A DNA stretch of 64,000 nt from Zizania palustris (lineage: Eukaryota; Streptophyta; Magnoliopsida; Poales; Poaceae), in assembly GCA_019279435.1 (NCBI GenBank), contig JAAALK010000287.1, positions 17,856,162 through 17,920,161 on the forward strand, given 5' to 3'. Under the pieces are notes generated by a model. That model did not search any database, had not been told where the DNA came from, and saw only the letters and a list, made by a program, of their open reading frames with translations. This document shows, in pieces, positions 32,315 to 44,740 of this stretch (position 1 is its first letter; each line of letters starts with the position of its first letter). The position numbers and the translations under genes were made by a program.

Positions 32315-34324
32315 TGTAGGACCAGAAACGGCGACCAGAGGGGGGTGAATGGGATCTTTTAGAATTTCAGGCTATAAATAATCTTCTGTTTTAATTCTGT
32401 CTTCTGCGGAACAGGCTTCGAACACACCCTTTGAATTTTTGGTTCGGAGGTATTTTACAGCTCCGAAACCAGGCTTCGCTAGGAGCAAAAGTTCGAAGTC
32501 AAGAAGACTTCGCTCCACCCACAACACCAAAAACTCAACTCTGCTAAGTCAGTGCAGGCTCCGCACACTGGATGCCTTCGAGCAGGCTTCGCACTTCACC
32601 CTTCGCAAGAGCAGACTTCCCTCTGAGGACTTCGACCAAATACTCAGCGATAGCAACTGGTGCTAGGCTTCGTACTTCGAAAGTCTAAACGCACACTGAA
32701 CACACTTCGCCGAGGACTTCGACAAGGGAAGAAAACGGGCTTCGAACAGTGCTTCACTAGTAATCAGAGAGGTCTTGCCTCCAGTTTACACAGAGCGAAC
32801 AGACACTGAAAAACACACACTTCACACGAACAGACTTCTCACACACTTCTCCAGAAGAGATCTAGTGCACAAACTCAACCCAAAAGAAGATGGTGCACAG
32901 AGAAATCAAAGCATGCAGAGCAAAGTAGGCATACAAGTTCAAACAATAAATGAAAATAGAATCAAAGTTTCATTGCTTGAACAGGGAACACAAAATGAAC
33001 TCACAGACTGAATACAAAGAATGTGGCGGCTAGCACATGAGCTCAAAAATGGCTGCTCAAAATGTTGCTGTGGCCTAGGCTAGCCTCCACTATTTATAGG
33101 CACTATTCAACCCTGTGAATAGACTACTTTACCCCTAGGGTTTACACTGTTTTTGTCTCATCGGAACAGGGGGTACAGCTGGTAGTCTACTTTCTTTGGA
33201 GGCTTCTTTTGTCAGCTTCGCAGAGGAGACAGCATCAGCTTTTGCAGAGCAGACACGGTCAACCTTTGCAGTCTTGGATTCTTTTGAAGCACCCCTTCGC
33301 ACGCGAGGGGTGCGGTAGCTTCGGTGAGAAGCCTTGATCCTGACGACCTTCGCTTCACCGAAGTCAGCCTTCGATACAGACACGGTTCTGAGCCGAAGCC
33401 ATCAAAGCCATTGGGCCTTCGCACCAACACCTCCGGAGTGGACCACCACGGTTTCGCAGCTTCTCCCAGCTCGAACTCCGTTAGTCCGTGTACCAAAGCC
33501 ATGCATGGCCGAAGTACCTCAAGTCAGCCTCACTCCGAAGCCCCACCTTCGGAGTACCACCCTTCGAAGTCCCTCCCTCGTCCAAGGCCTTCGCATGAAG
33601 CATTCCATGAGCCCTTCGTCGTAGTGTCTCTCCCCAAGCACACTCCTCGACGAACCTCACCCGGACCATGCCTTTGATGCACCTCGACTTCTGAGACCTC
33701 CGTCGGGTATACCTTTGAGTGCCTCCCTCCGGAGCACACTTCGAACACCTTGCCTCATTGCTGAGGACTTATCCACCATACTCTGAAGTCACTCCATTTG
33801 GAGTACCCTTCGAAGTGCCTCGCCTCTGAGGACTTTGTCTCAGAGTACCTTCAGCCGGAGCCACACTCCGCACTCTCTGCCTTCGCCTAGTGCACCTTGA
33901 CCCGAGGACTGACCTTGACCCCACGCAGCCTTCGTGACGGAGCTCCCCGCTCGCCTGGCATCAAGCATCCCGCTTGACCTAGGTTCACTTGCTGCGAACC
34001 GTCCGTGGCCTCCGAAGTCACCTGCGCACCACATACAAATAGACAAGTGTATCCAGTACCCCAGAGACCTCTCCGGGTAAGCAACCTTCGGCACACACTC
34101 TGGTGTACCACCCAAAGTACCGAGACCTTCGGTACAACCTAGTCATTGTGTACTGTCGGACCCCTCCGATAGGCACACTTCGCTGCAACAGCCGCAGAAA
34201 AACAGACCCACCGAACCCTTTAGTGAAACAACCTACGAACCCCTTTGGAGGGACCCCTTCAAATCAGAGGATAAAATCTGTCAATCACTCATCACAGACT
34301 CCGAAACCAACCCTTGGTTTCTCA
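32315..34324 (+). mobile_element. solo LTR, 2010 bp (copy A)
   Basis: It is bounded by TGTAGGACC...TTTCTCA and the duplication CATTA (32310..32314, 34325..34329). It has no internal coding domain. The start, with GACCAGAGGGGGGTGAATGG, resembles LTRs of Maximus/SIRE-type copia elements, but that lineage call is tentative. It is rich in CTTCG/CGAAG. An inverted, diverged copy is at 50636..52666. Confidence 0.8.
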
Positions 34325-34329
34325 CATTA

Positions 34330-35089
34330 TAAGTACATGTATGAATTTTGCGGACAGGACAAAAGATAATGTAAAGGCAAGAAGAGATTTAGCTGAGATT
34401 TGTAATCGACCAACCCTTGAGTTGACGAATAGTGGTGGCAAGCCACGTGCCCCATTTTGTTTAAAACCTAAAGAAAAAACAAGTAATGAGGTGGTTAAAA
34501 AATTTGAAATTCCTATATGGTTACGCCACAGGATTTAGAAGAGCTGTGAATTCGAAGACAAAGAAGTTAAATGGATTGAAAAGTCACGATTACCACATAA
34601 TAATGGAAATACTCATTCCTATAATGTTGCACGGTTACCTGAATGATGATGTGTGGAAGGCGTTAGCTGAGCTGCGCCATTTTTATAGACAACTTTCTAC
34701 TAAAGAAATTAAGAAAGATATGATGGAGATGCTGGAGAAAGAGATACCAATGCTTTTATGTAAATTAGAAAAAATATTCCCTCCAAGATTCTTCAATCCA
34801 ATGCAACATTTACTGGTTCATCTGCCATATAAAGCTAAGGTAGGTGACCCTATGCAATATAGGTGGATGTATCACATTGAAAGGTACCTAAAAAAGCTTA
34901 GAGCGATGGTTGACAATAAGGCCAGAGTTGAAGGTTGTATCGCGGAAGAATTTAAATTGAAAGAGATAGCATACTTCACTAGTGTATACTTCGCTGAGCA
35001 TCACAATGTCAACACACCTGCTACACAGTACCATGTAGATGGAGACAATCCCTGTAGTGACCTCCAAATTTTTGGGTAGAAGGGCATAA
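34330..35089 (+). pseudogene. CACTA transposase, DUF4218 region
   Basis: The frame restarts with S-T-C-M-N-F-A-D-R-T-K-D-N and R-R-D-L-A-E-I-C-N-R-P. It then shifts frame near 34500-34540 and continues with K-L-N-G-L-K-S-H-D-Y-H-I-I-M, F-Y-R-Q-L-S-T-K and the DUF4218 core Q-Y-R-W-M-Y-H-I-E-R. The end is at about 35079. Confidence 0.8.
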
Positions 35090-35712
35090 CTATTGGTGTC
35101 TCCATGACATATTATGTAACTCAGGAAGAACGAACATATGCTTTGCTCTACATGTACTCAAATATAGAAGAGATGGAACAATATTTCGTGTAAGTAAATG
35201 CTTTTTAGTTTTATATTTTACCAACGATATTTCATACCTGTTTGTTTACCTATTCGTTACAATGACAGTATGTTTGATGCGAAATACTTGACATCTAGTC
35301 GTCAACCAACGAAGAAGCAATTAGATAAATTGCGTCGAGAAGGAGTAAATGGCGGGCCTAGTTTCCTCACTTGGTTCAGAGAACATGTAAATCCTTACCT
35401 TTTGTGACACGTATTATTTTACTCTATTAGGTTAATTATCTTAAAACTCGTATGATTTGCAATGCATGCTCGCTGACAATGTACATATAGACTTGCGACA
35501 ACTCTCTTACGGAAGTATTAGTGCTAAAAGTTATGGTCGATATGATGTTAATAGTTTCCGCTTCTGTTCAACTATTTTTGAAGCGTATCGACCTCTGGCG
35601 GCAACAACTAATACTAGAGTTGCTATAAGGGTCGTTGATGGACAAGAACACAAAACTATGTATTATGGAATCATCAAAAATATAATCGAGTGTTACTTTG
35701 CTGGGAATAAGG
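35090..35712 (+). pseudogene. CACTA transposase C-terminal exons, first part
   Basis: Short exon-like pieces encode Q-P-T-K-K-Q-L-D-K-L-R-R-E-G-V-N-G-G-P and then S-I-S-A-K-S-Y-G-R-Y-D-V-N-S-F-R-F-C, the start of the DUF4216 region. They are separated by AT-rich introns. The last exon is cut at A-G-N-K by the Tekay insertion and resumes at 48023. Confidence 0.7.
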
Positions 35713-38700
35713 TGTGACACCCCAAATTTTCAAACCAATAAAAATATTATTAAATTCAATTTCTGGGAATTATTATTTCAGAAAATACTTTTAAATACCT
35801 TTTATACCCTTTTGAACTACAACATAGAGTAGATGACCAAATTAGGAGGTGAAACTTTTTGTATATGATCCTAAGGCCAAAATATAATTTTGAGAATTTT
35901 TATAAATTTTTACCAGCCTTGGAAGTAACCCTAATCTTTTAATCTATTTTCTGGAATTATTTTTATTCAGAAAAGTATTAGAACAGTAATGGGCTCCCCT
36001 CCCTCCCTTCTCCCTCTCCCGGCCGGCCCAGCCCGTTACCGCGCTCGCCTTAGACTGACACATGGACCCCACCTGTCGGCGCCGAAACCTTTCCCCTCGC
36101 GCGCGAACCCGACACCTCGGCCCCACCGTCAGTCGCCACCCTCGCCCGCTCGCGCTCACTGACCAGTGGCCCCCGCATGTCAGTGTCGCCTTCAACCTCC
36201 CGCCGTCGCCCCCAAATCGCGCCGGCCGACGACCTCGCCCTCGGATCCGCCTCGCCGGCCCGTCCCGCATTAATCCGTCGCCATTAATCGGTCCCCCGCG
36301 TCGCGTCGACCGTTTCCCCCCCGTTAAACAGCGCCTTTACGCCACGGGCTCGCCGCTCCGCGTGCATGGCCGAGCCATCGCCGGCGAGTAAAGGCCCTCG
36401 GCCGGTTTCCTTGCATGCGAGCCCTCTCCGGCGTCCTATTTAAACCCCCAGCCTGAGCCGCGTTCGACCCCCACGCTTAATCGCCTCGAGAACGAACAGA
36501 GCACTCGCATTTCACTTTTTAGAGCACACCCTCCGATTCACCTCCGGCCACCGCTCGCCGTCGCCTCGGACCGTCCCCGCCCGTGCCTCCGCCACCGTCG
36601 TGACCGCCTGGACCTCACCGACCTCGGCCACCACTTCGTCGACGACGAACCTCACCGGATCGCCGTCCCCGCCTCGGAACCGAGAACCTTCGCCGCCACC
36701 GCTCATCGCCGGCCTCACTCCGTCGACCCCGGACCACCGCAACGGTACCCTTTTGTTCCCCTCGGTACCCCCTTTCCGTTTTTAGCTCTAGCTAGACTAG
36801 ATAGCCCTCGACCTCACCGGAATCGCTCGCCGTCGTACCACCGGAGTCGGGGAAGAAGGGGTACTTTACCCCCCCGACACGCACTGTGCCGGATTCAATC
36901 CTGGCCGTGCGATCCAGATCCAACGCTTGGGTTAAATCATCTGTTCGGTTTAATCCTGGCCGTCGGATCTGAGCGAAGCGGTACGGTGCGATCCTGTGCG
37001 TCCGTTTGTTTTAAAACTCCGCATTTAATCTCGTGCGTCCACGTGGTACCGGTTCGAACGTTTTAATCCTAGCCGTCCATCGCGACTTACGCGTCCCGCC
37101 TCGCCCTCGCGCGTCGGATCTGGATCCGACGGTCCAGATCGACCCGGCGCACGCGCACAGTGCGCGGGTTCACCGTGGGCCTGGCTCACCGTGGACCCGA
37201 GAGGTTTAAAATTTGAAAATAAATTCCAGAAATGCTTTTAAACTTGTAAAATTCATATCTAATGCATTTGAACTCTAAAAATTACCATTCCAATTTTAGA
37301 AAATTCATAAAATTATTCTCTACATGTTTATGCAATAAAAACAGTAGGTTTATTTTGACATTTTCATGTTTATTCAAATAGGTATTCAAATGCCCTTAGT
37401 ATTAAAATGCAAATTTAAATATTTAAACTCCAGAAAATTTATATAATTGTTCCTTTCTGTTTAAACACTAGAACCACTGAGTTTTCTCTGAATCATTTAT
37501 ATTAAATTGATTAGAAAACTTAATGTAGTATTATACACACTTAAAAACCCTTTCTTGAAAAACAATAATTCATTTAGATTCATTTTAAATTAATGGAGAA
37601 ATAAATTTCAGAACTTTAACCATTGAATTTATTTTTATTTTATAATCAAACCAACTTTAACTTATGTGTTTATAATGTAATGTTATGCTGTTTGATTGGA
37701 TGTTGTGTTCTTTTTATTTTGCTTTATACTAAAAAGACTACGACGTCGCCGAGGAGCCGGAGTACTTCCCCGAAGTCCCTCCCTCTCCCTTTGCTGAACA
37801 AGGCAAGTCACCAAACAATTCTTTTGAGCATATTGAACCCATGTCTGAATCGACTATCGCTAAAACACATAGGTTATGTATATGCATTAGTCAAATGAAC
37901 CCTTACATTATATTTATTTAGGATCCCCCGACCTTGATGTGCAACCCAAGCCATGCTATCTCGCCTAACCTCCTTGTCACCATATGATCAATGATATTAG
38001 CTAGTGTCCAATGTATTGACACGGCCGCTATAGGATAAAAATGAGTCGTAGCAAAATGGTTCTATTATATGATCCCCGTTACTTCTTGTCCTTGGAAATT
38101 CTGTTGGTGATGAGTCATGGTTGTGAGTGTTTGCATGGTGGGTTCCGGGTGCAAGCTAGGGCATTGGTCAGTCGCACCCGGGGCACTATAAGGACCGGTC
38201 TGAGGGATCCGTTGCAATACACTTACGTACTAACCACAAGTCTAGTGGGTAAGTCCTAACTAAGGTATGGGTTGTTCCAAACCGAGGCCACCATTTGGAG
38301 ATGGGTCAAGTTGCACCTGCGGGTGACTTGTACCAATGTGGCGCAAAGGGGGGTGCGACGTTAGCCGGGATGCGGCCCGGCGCGCCGGCGAAACCTAGAG
38401 CGGGTGGTTATCGCTTGGAACATCTCATATTGAGGTTTTGGCACGAGTTCCCGTGAAATGGGTCATCTCGTTGGGATGAGTGCGTGCCTTGTGGGTACAG
38501 TAGTACATCTCTGATCAGAGTCTTAAATCTTTTCGAAAAGCCGAGCCCACGGTCAAGGGCGGGTTGCGTGACATCCCCCAGTTAGTTTACTTTGAATATG
38601 TATGTGCATGATGGATTGACATGTAAGGACCGTTGTGCGAGGAGGTAAAACGTACTCCTCGAGTTAGTTGATGTTGATGATGTTCATATTTACTTTCCGC

Positions 38701-39104
38701 ATGATTAAAAATATGATTACACTAAATGCCATAACTGCAACTGCTTTATTCCGCATTGTTAGCCCTTATCCTTCCTTGTTTATTATCCTGCATTATTATT
38801 TGCATTTGCGGTGGCTTGTTGAGTACTTTTTGTACTCATACCCGTTGGACCCCACAGAGGATGCTTATCTTGAAGACGGTCTGGAGTAGCGACCCAGTCG
38901 AGAAGAAAGATCCTGAAGAAGACGTTCGTCATGCCGCTGTTTACCTTTATTATTATCGTTTTTATTAAAACAATGTTGTAATAAATATGGTCTGCGTACC
39001 ATGGATTTTATCGTATGTACGTTGTCGCATGATGAACCTCTTGTATTATTGTTTTTCTATGGAAATTCAATAATGTCTCGATTTTGTTAAATCGGGGCGC
39101 TACA
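35713..39104 (+). repeat. 5' LTR of the Tekay element (3392 bp)
   Basis: It starts TGTGACACCCC and ends GGGGCGCTACA. A TATA-like box is at 36437..36444. A GC-rich U3/R part is followed by a long AT-rich part. Open frames such as those near 36062 and 37623 recur in the other LTR only because the LTRs are copies. Confidence 0.92.
36437..36444 (+). promoter_or_regulatory. TATA-like box in the Tekay LTR
   Basis: TATTTAAA in a GC-rich context, with about 30 bp to a presumed transcription start. The same site lies in the 3' LTR near 45463. Confidence 0.5.
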
Positions 39105-39107
39105 AGA

Positions 39108-39120
39108 TGGTATCAGAGCC
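39108..39120 (+). other. primer-binding site (initiator Met tRNA)
   Basis: TGGTATCAGAGCC three bases after the 5' LTR is a perfect complement of the plant initiator methionine tRNA 3' end. Confidence 0.9.
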
Positions 39121-39242
39121 GACTTGACTGTAGGAAGCCAAACAGACCCGCCTAGCCATTAGCCATAGGAAATTATTTCTTGAAAATCTACTTCATAAAC
39201 TTTGTTCCTCTCCTCACTTTTATTCAACTTACTGTTTTGTAG

Positions 39243-40022
39243 ATGCCTGTCTACCAAGTCCACAGCTACTGCCGTCACTACGAGGGCTTCGTCCGGGAGC
39301 TCCGCATGATGCTCACCTTCCTCGGGTTCCTCTTCGAACCCGAATTTCAAGGAGTCTACCCCGACGAGTTCGCCGGGCCTTGTGACGTCTCCCTCACCGT
39401 CCATGGCTTTGGAGAACACCTGCCGCCCTACACCACCGCACTTGGAGGCCCGACTTTCGACGTCGCGTGCCAACGAGTCGCCCTTCAGGCCCTCATGGAG
39501 CTGAGGATGATCTACGACGATCGTCTTCAGAACTCATCCTTCCGGCTTGTACCGAAGCGTACTCCCGGAGCCCACCGTAGCATCTACCTCGGAGTTCACT
39601 CCGTGCGTGATCCGGTCATGGCCCGGCAGTCGCGTCTTCTGCAGGCCATGGATGATCTCCACACTGAGGCGGTGCTCGACGCCGACGAGCACCATGAGGC
39701 GGTTGCATTTCTTCGTGAAGAAACGAAGAACCTGATCCAACAGAACGGCGAGCTGCAGCGCAAGATCATGCAGCTGCAGAAGGACATTGCGGAGATGGTT
39801 CCTCTTCTTCCAAGGAAGAAGAAGCCCATCCGTGAACCCCTCCCTCGCCCCAAGAGGATCCCGCCACGACCCTCCCCCGCCAGGCCTTCCACCAGCGCCC
39901 CTACACCACGCCCCGGCCTCGTCTCCGACTCCATCATCGAGAATTTTCTCGAGCCCACCATCTCTCTGGAGCCGCGTACTCGTGGTTCCGAGAGCACGGA
40001 GACCGCCTCCGGTGGCGAGTAG
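39243..40022 (+). CDS. extra ORF of the Tekay element, 259 aa, unknown function
   Basis: An intact frame sits between the primer site and gag, on the sense strand. Residues 1 to about 95 form a compact region with C-D-V-S-L-T-V-H-G-F-G and A-C-Q-R-V-A-L-Q-A-L-M-E-L, loosely like the strand-then-helix pattern of a double-stranded-RNA-binding fold, but this is weak. Residues about 140-190 are a predicted coiled coil (R-E-E-T-K-N-L-I-Q-Q-N-G-E-L-Q). A basic segment K-K-K-P-I-R-E-P and a proline-rich stretch follow, then an acidic end. No standard retrotransposon domain is recognised. The frame has stayed open and uses GC-rich codons like gag-pol. It could be a captured host gene piece or an accessory protein. 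Confidence 0.6.
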   Translation: MPVYQVHSYCRHYEGFVRELRMMLTFLGFLFEPEFQGVYPDEFAGPCDVSLTVHGFGEHLPPYTTALGGPTFDVACQRVALQALMELRMIYDDRLQNSSFRLVPKRTPGAHRSIYLGVHSVRDPVMARQSRLLQAMDDLHTEAVLDADEHHEAVAFLREETKNLIQQNGELQRKIMQLQKDIAEMVPLLPRKKKPIREPLPRPKRIPPRPSPARPSTSAPTPRPGLVSDSIIENFLEPTISLEPRTRGSESTETASGGE

Positions 40023-40214
40023 GCGTTAGGAGACGCAAATTCAAACAAAGATCTTAATTTAGTATGTGGTGCCGTCTGCAACGAGTTGGGTTGTAGATGG
40101 AATAAGAACTTAATTGTAATGAACTATTTATACCACTTGATATATTTGTGTGCTTGAATGCTATATGTTAATTTTTGGTTGTATTATTGTTTCGTCATCT
40201 TTTGCTTCGTCACT

Positions 40215-40229
40215 TTGGATATTCAGAAG
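40215..40229 (+). promoter_or_regulatory. possible splice acceptor just before gag
   Basis: The Gag-Pol ATG at 40230 follows a T-rich run and GGATATTCAG/AAG. A spliced RNA skipping the extra ORF would place this ATG first. The frame stays open upstream to 40158 but encodes only a hydrophobic stretch, so I prefer 40230 as the start. Confidence 0.35.
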
Positions 40230-43200
40230 ATGGCCGACCACCAGAACACCGGCTCTAACAACGGAGCAGGAGGGAGCCGAGATGCGCCTGAGGGTGTTGT
40301 ACCCAACTGGGGTGCAACGGGCCCACGTCAGTCTGGGTCGCCTTCCGCCAATCACCCCACCTTGGCGGAAATGATGGCGAATCAGAACCATCTGATCACC
40401 GCCCTCCTCACCCAAATGCAGCACCAACAGGCTCAGTTGGACCGTCTGCAGAACGGGGAGCCCGCCCCTCGCGCACCAGCACCCGCGGCCGCTCCGCAAC
40501 TCTCCGAGTTCTTGCGCGTGCGCCCGCCCACCTTCTCGAGCACAACCAACCCGATGGAGGCCGGAGATTGGCTTCACACCATCGAGAAGAAGCTCGACCT
40601 CCTCCCCTGCACCGACCGGGAGCGGGTGGCCTTCGCCACTCACCAGCTCCAGGGTCCCGTCGCTGAATGGTGGGACAACTACCGTGCGTCCCAGCCAGAG
40701 GGCCACATGGTGACTTGGGCGGAGTTCACCATCGCCTTTCGTGCCGCCCACGTCCCCGCCGGTGTCATCGCGGTGAAGCAGCAGGAGTTCCGCGACCTGC
40801 AACAAGGCAACCGAACTGTCATGGAGTACCTCCATGAGTTCAACCGCCTCGCTCGCTACGCACCGGAGGAAGTGCGCACCGACGCCCTCCGCCAAGCCAA
40901 GTTCCTCAGGGGACTTAAGGATGAGCTGTCCATCCAGCTCGTCGCCGCCGACTTCGCCGACTTCCAGCGGCTGGTCAATAAAGCGCTTATCCAAGAGACT
41001 GAGCAGAACAAGCTGGACCTCAAGAAGAGGAAGATGATCGCCTTCAAGCATCAGCAGGCGAACACCCAGAGGCCCCGCTTCGTCCCTCCGCCAACGGCGC
41101 CCGCCTACCATCCTCGGCCCGCCTACAGGCCACCTCACGCAGCCGGTGGATCCAACGCCGGGCATCCTCGCCCCGCTCCACCAGCTCCGGCCGCTCAGCC
41201 GGCACCGGCCGCCAAGGCCCCGATCTTGAGGGATCGCCAAGGAAGGCCAGTCGTCTGCTTCAACTGCCGCAAGGAAGGGCACTATTCGCACCAGTGTCCT
41301 CACCCCAAGCAGAACCAAGGCGCAGCACCCCACCAGGCCGTTCGCGCCCGCGTCAACCACATCAGCGCAGAGGAAGCTCAGGAGGCTCCTGAAGTCGTGC
41401 TCGGTACGTTTACTATGAATTCCGTACCGGCCGTCATATTATTTGACTCTGGAGCAACCCACTCTTTCGTCTCGGAAGATTTTGCAAAAACAAACAACCT
41501 GGACGTGCTCCCTCTACCCATTCCCATGGTGATTGCCACCCCTGGCAATAGGACCTCAGCTCGCTTCTTCAGTCCTAAGGTTCAACTTGACATCCAAGGA
41601 GTGTTGTTTCGGGCCGAGCCTGTCCTCATCCAATGCACCGGACTCGACCTTATACTAGGTATGGACTGGTTGATGAAGCACAAGGGAGTGATCGACTGTG
41701 CCAACAAGTCCGTCACGGTGACCAGTCCTGAAGGCGTAACCGTCACTTTCCGGATGGTCAGTCGCAAACCACTCGGAGCATCCCTTCGCTCGATAGCTCT
41801 TGAAGAGGTGCCAATAGTCAAGGAGTTTGCAGATGTTTTCCCCGAAGATCTGCCCGGAATGCCTCCCAAACGGGACGTCGAATTCAGAATCGAGCTTGTC
41901 CCGGGGACCACTCCAATCTCCAAGCGCCCATACCGAATGGCCGCCAATGAACTAGCCGAAGTCAAGAGCAACATCGACGACCTAGAGCAGAAAGGTTACA
42001 TCCGACCGAGTACCTCACCTTGGGGTGCACCGGTCATTTTTGCCATGAAGAAGGACAAGACCAAGAGGATGTGCGTGGACTATAGAGCCTTGAACGACGT
42101 AACCATCAAGAACAAATACCCATTGCCTCGGATCGACGACCTGTTCGATCAGCTAAAAGGATCCTCGGTGTTTTCCAAGATTGACCTCAGGTCAGGTTAT
42201 CACCAGTTGAGGATTAGGGAGGAAGATATACCCAAGACTGCCTTCACCTCCCTCTATGGACTCTACGAGTACACTGTGATGTCGTTCGGATTCACGAATG
42301 CCCCGGCCTTTTTCATGAACATGATGAACAACGTATTCATGGAGTTCTTGGACAAGTTCATCGTGGTATTCATCGACGATATCCTCGTTTACTCCAAGAC
42401 CAAGGAAGAACACGAGACTCACCTCCGTCTGACCCTCGGAAAGCTAAGGGAGCAGCAACTGTACGCCAAATACAGCAAGTGCAAATTTTGGTCGTCTGAG
42501 GTGAAGTTCCTCGGTCATGTTATATCTGCCGGAGGAATAGCAGTGGACCCAACCACCGTTGAAGCGGTAACCAACTGGCTGCAGCCCACGACCGTGACCG
42601 AGATCCGGAGTTTCCTCGGATTGGCCGGATACTACCGCCGGTTCATCGAGAATTTTTCCAAGATCGCCAAGCCTATGACCAGACTTCTGCAGAAAGAGGT
42701 GAAGTTTGATTGGACCCCCGACTGCGAAGAGAGCTTCCAGACCCTCAAGAAGAAGCTTGTGTCAGCTCCCATTCTGACTCTGCCAGACATCCGGAAAGAC
42801 TTCCACGTCTACTGTGATGCCTCTCGTCAAGGATTGGGATGCGTCTTAATGCAAGAAGGGAAAGTGATATCCTACGCCTCCCGGCAGTTGAGACCACATG
42901 AGCTGAACTACCCAACCCACGACCTGGAACTAGCAGCCGTGGTTCATGCCTTGAAGATATGGAGACATTACCTTGTGGGAAATCGGTGTGAGGTCTTCAC
43001 CGACCACAAGAGCCTCAAGTACATATTCACCCAACCAGATCTGAACCTCAGGCAAAGGAGATGGTTGGAACTGATCAAGGATTACGACTTGGGCATCCAT
43101 TATCATCCGGGCAAAGCGAACGTGGTGGCAGACGCCCTTAGCCGAAAAGGGTACTGCAATGCCATCATGATTCAAGACCAGGCTCCTCTACTTTATAAAG

Positions 43201-44696
43201 AGATGGAAAGGCTAAACCTAGGGATCACCACTCGAGAGTACCTCGCTGCCTTGGAGTCTCGGCCTGTCTTAATAGACCAGATCCGAGAGAAGCAGAAGGA
43301 AGACCCGGACATCCTGGAGATCCAGCAAAACATGAGGAAGGGTAAAGCCCCCGGATTCTCCGAGGATGAACATGGTACCATTTGGTTCGGAAACCGAGTA
43401 TGCGTACCCGACCTACCTGAGTTGAAGACTCTCATCCTTCAAGAAGCCCACGATACTCTATACTCCATCCATCCCGGGAGTACAAAGATGTACCAAGACC
43501 TGAAGGAGAAATATTGGTGGGTCAGCATGAAGAGAGAAATAGCTGAGTATGTGGCCAAGTGCGACACATGCCGGCGAGTCAAGGCAGAGCATCAGAGACC
43601 TGCCGGACTTCTTCAACCCCTCAAAGTCCCTGAATGGAAGTGGGAAGAGATAGGAATGGATTTCATCACGGGACTGCTCAGGACCCAAGCTGGTCATGAT
43701 TCTATCTGGGTGATCGTTGATCGACTCACTAAGGTAGCTCACTTCGTCCCGGTCAAGACAACTTACACCGTCGCCAAGTTGGCTGAGTTGTATATGACCC
43801 GGATCGTGTGCCTCCACGGAGTTCCCAGGAAGATTGTATCTGACCGCGGGAGTCAGTTTACCTCCAAGTTTTGGAAGAACCTTCAAGAGGAACTCGGCAC
43901 CCGGCTGAACTTTAGCACCGCCTATCATCCACAGACTGACGGTCAAACCGAAAGGGTCAACCAGATATTGGAGGATATGCTTAGAGCTTGTGCTCTAGAC
44001 TTTGGCGGAATGTGGGACAAGAACTTACCTTATGCAGAGTTCTCCTACAACAACAGCTATCAAGCCAGCCTGCAAATGTCCCCGTTCGAAGCACTCTATG
44101 GGCGTAAGTGAAGAACGCCGTTGCTCTGGGATCAAACTGGAGAATCACAACTGTTTGGGACTGACCTATTGAGAGAAGCTGAAGAGAAGGTTAAAATCAT
44201 AAGAGACCGACTGAAGGCAGCCCAATCCAGGCAGAAGAGCTATGCCGACAACCGTCGAAGAGATCTAGCCTTTGAGGAGGGCGATTATGTCTACCTCCGG
44301 GTCACTCCCCTCCGCGGCACTCAAAGGTTCAACATGAAAGGCAAACTAGCACCCCGCTACGTCGGACCTTTCCAGATCCTCCGTCGACAAGGAGAAGTGG
44401 CATATCAACTTGAACTGCCTCCATCCCTGGCAGGAGTTCATGATGTGTTCCATGTCTCTCAGCTGAAGAAGTGCCTCCGTGTACCCACCGAGCAAGCCGA
44501 CCTTCAGCAGCTTAATGTCCAAGAAGACTTGACCTACATAGAGAGACCCGTCAAGATCTTGGAAACCAAGGAAAGAGTAACTAGAAGTCGCGTCGTCCGC
44601 TTCTGCAAAGTCCAATGGAACAACCATCCCGCAGAAGAAGCCACTTGGGAAAAAGAAGACGAGCTGAAAGCCCAATACCCCAAGCTATTCGAGTAA
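40230..44696 (+). pseudogene. Tekay Gag-Pol with one in-frame stop
   Basis: From the ATG at 40230 (M-A-D-H-Q-N) the order is as follows. The gag domain (W-L-H-T-I-E-K-K, V-A-E-W-W-D-N-Y) comes first, then a zinc knuckle C-F-N-C-R-K-E-G-H-Y-S-H-Q-C near residue 345. The protease active site L-F-D-S-G-A-T-H-S is near 405 and the RT has F-I-D-D-I-L near 715. RNase H (Y-C-D-A-S-R-Q-G) is next, then the integrase zinc-binding site and D-D-E core (G-M-D-F-I-T, S-D-R-G-S-Q-F, D-G-Q-T-E-R). A TGA at 44109..44111 lies after Y-G-R-K. The same frame then runs to TAA at 44694..44696 with the G-P-F domain and a chromodomain (R-F-C-K-V-Q-W-N-N-H, A-T-W-E-K-E-D). Normally one polyprotein drives packaging, reverse transcription and integration. 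Here the stop removes the integrase C-terminus and the chromodomain. Confidence 0.92.
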
Positions 44697-44726
44697 ACGT
44701 TCCAATCTTGAGGACGAGATTCTTGT

Positions 44727-44738
44727 AAGGGGGATAGG
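44727..44738 (+). other. polypurine tract of the Tekay element
   Basis: AAGGGGGATAGG lies two bases before the 3' LTR. Confidence 0.75.
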
Positions 44739-44740
44739 TT

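Noticed and set aside
33135..33677. Frames on both strands in the 2.0-kb solo LTR
   Set aside because: They fall wholly inside an LTR with clean target duplication and reflect CTTCG-rich composition; the same region in the other copy is not conserved as protein.
36062..36391. Proline/arginine-rich frames within both Tekay LTRs
   Set aside because: They recur at 45090 only because the LTRs are copies; composition alone explains them.
40161..41360. 399-codon open frame on the minus strand opposite Tekay gag
   Set aside because: It is a shadow of GC-rich gag codons; it has no domain and lies opposite a frame with clear gag and zinc-knuckle motifs.
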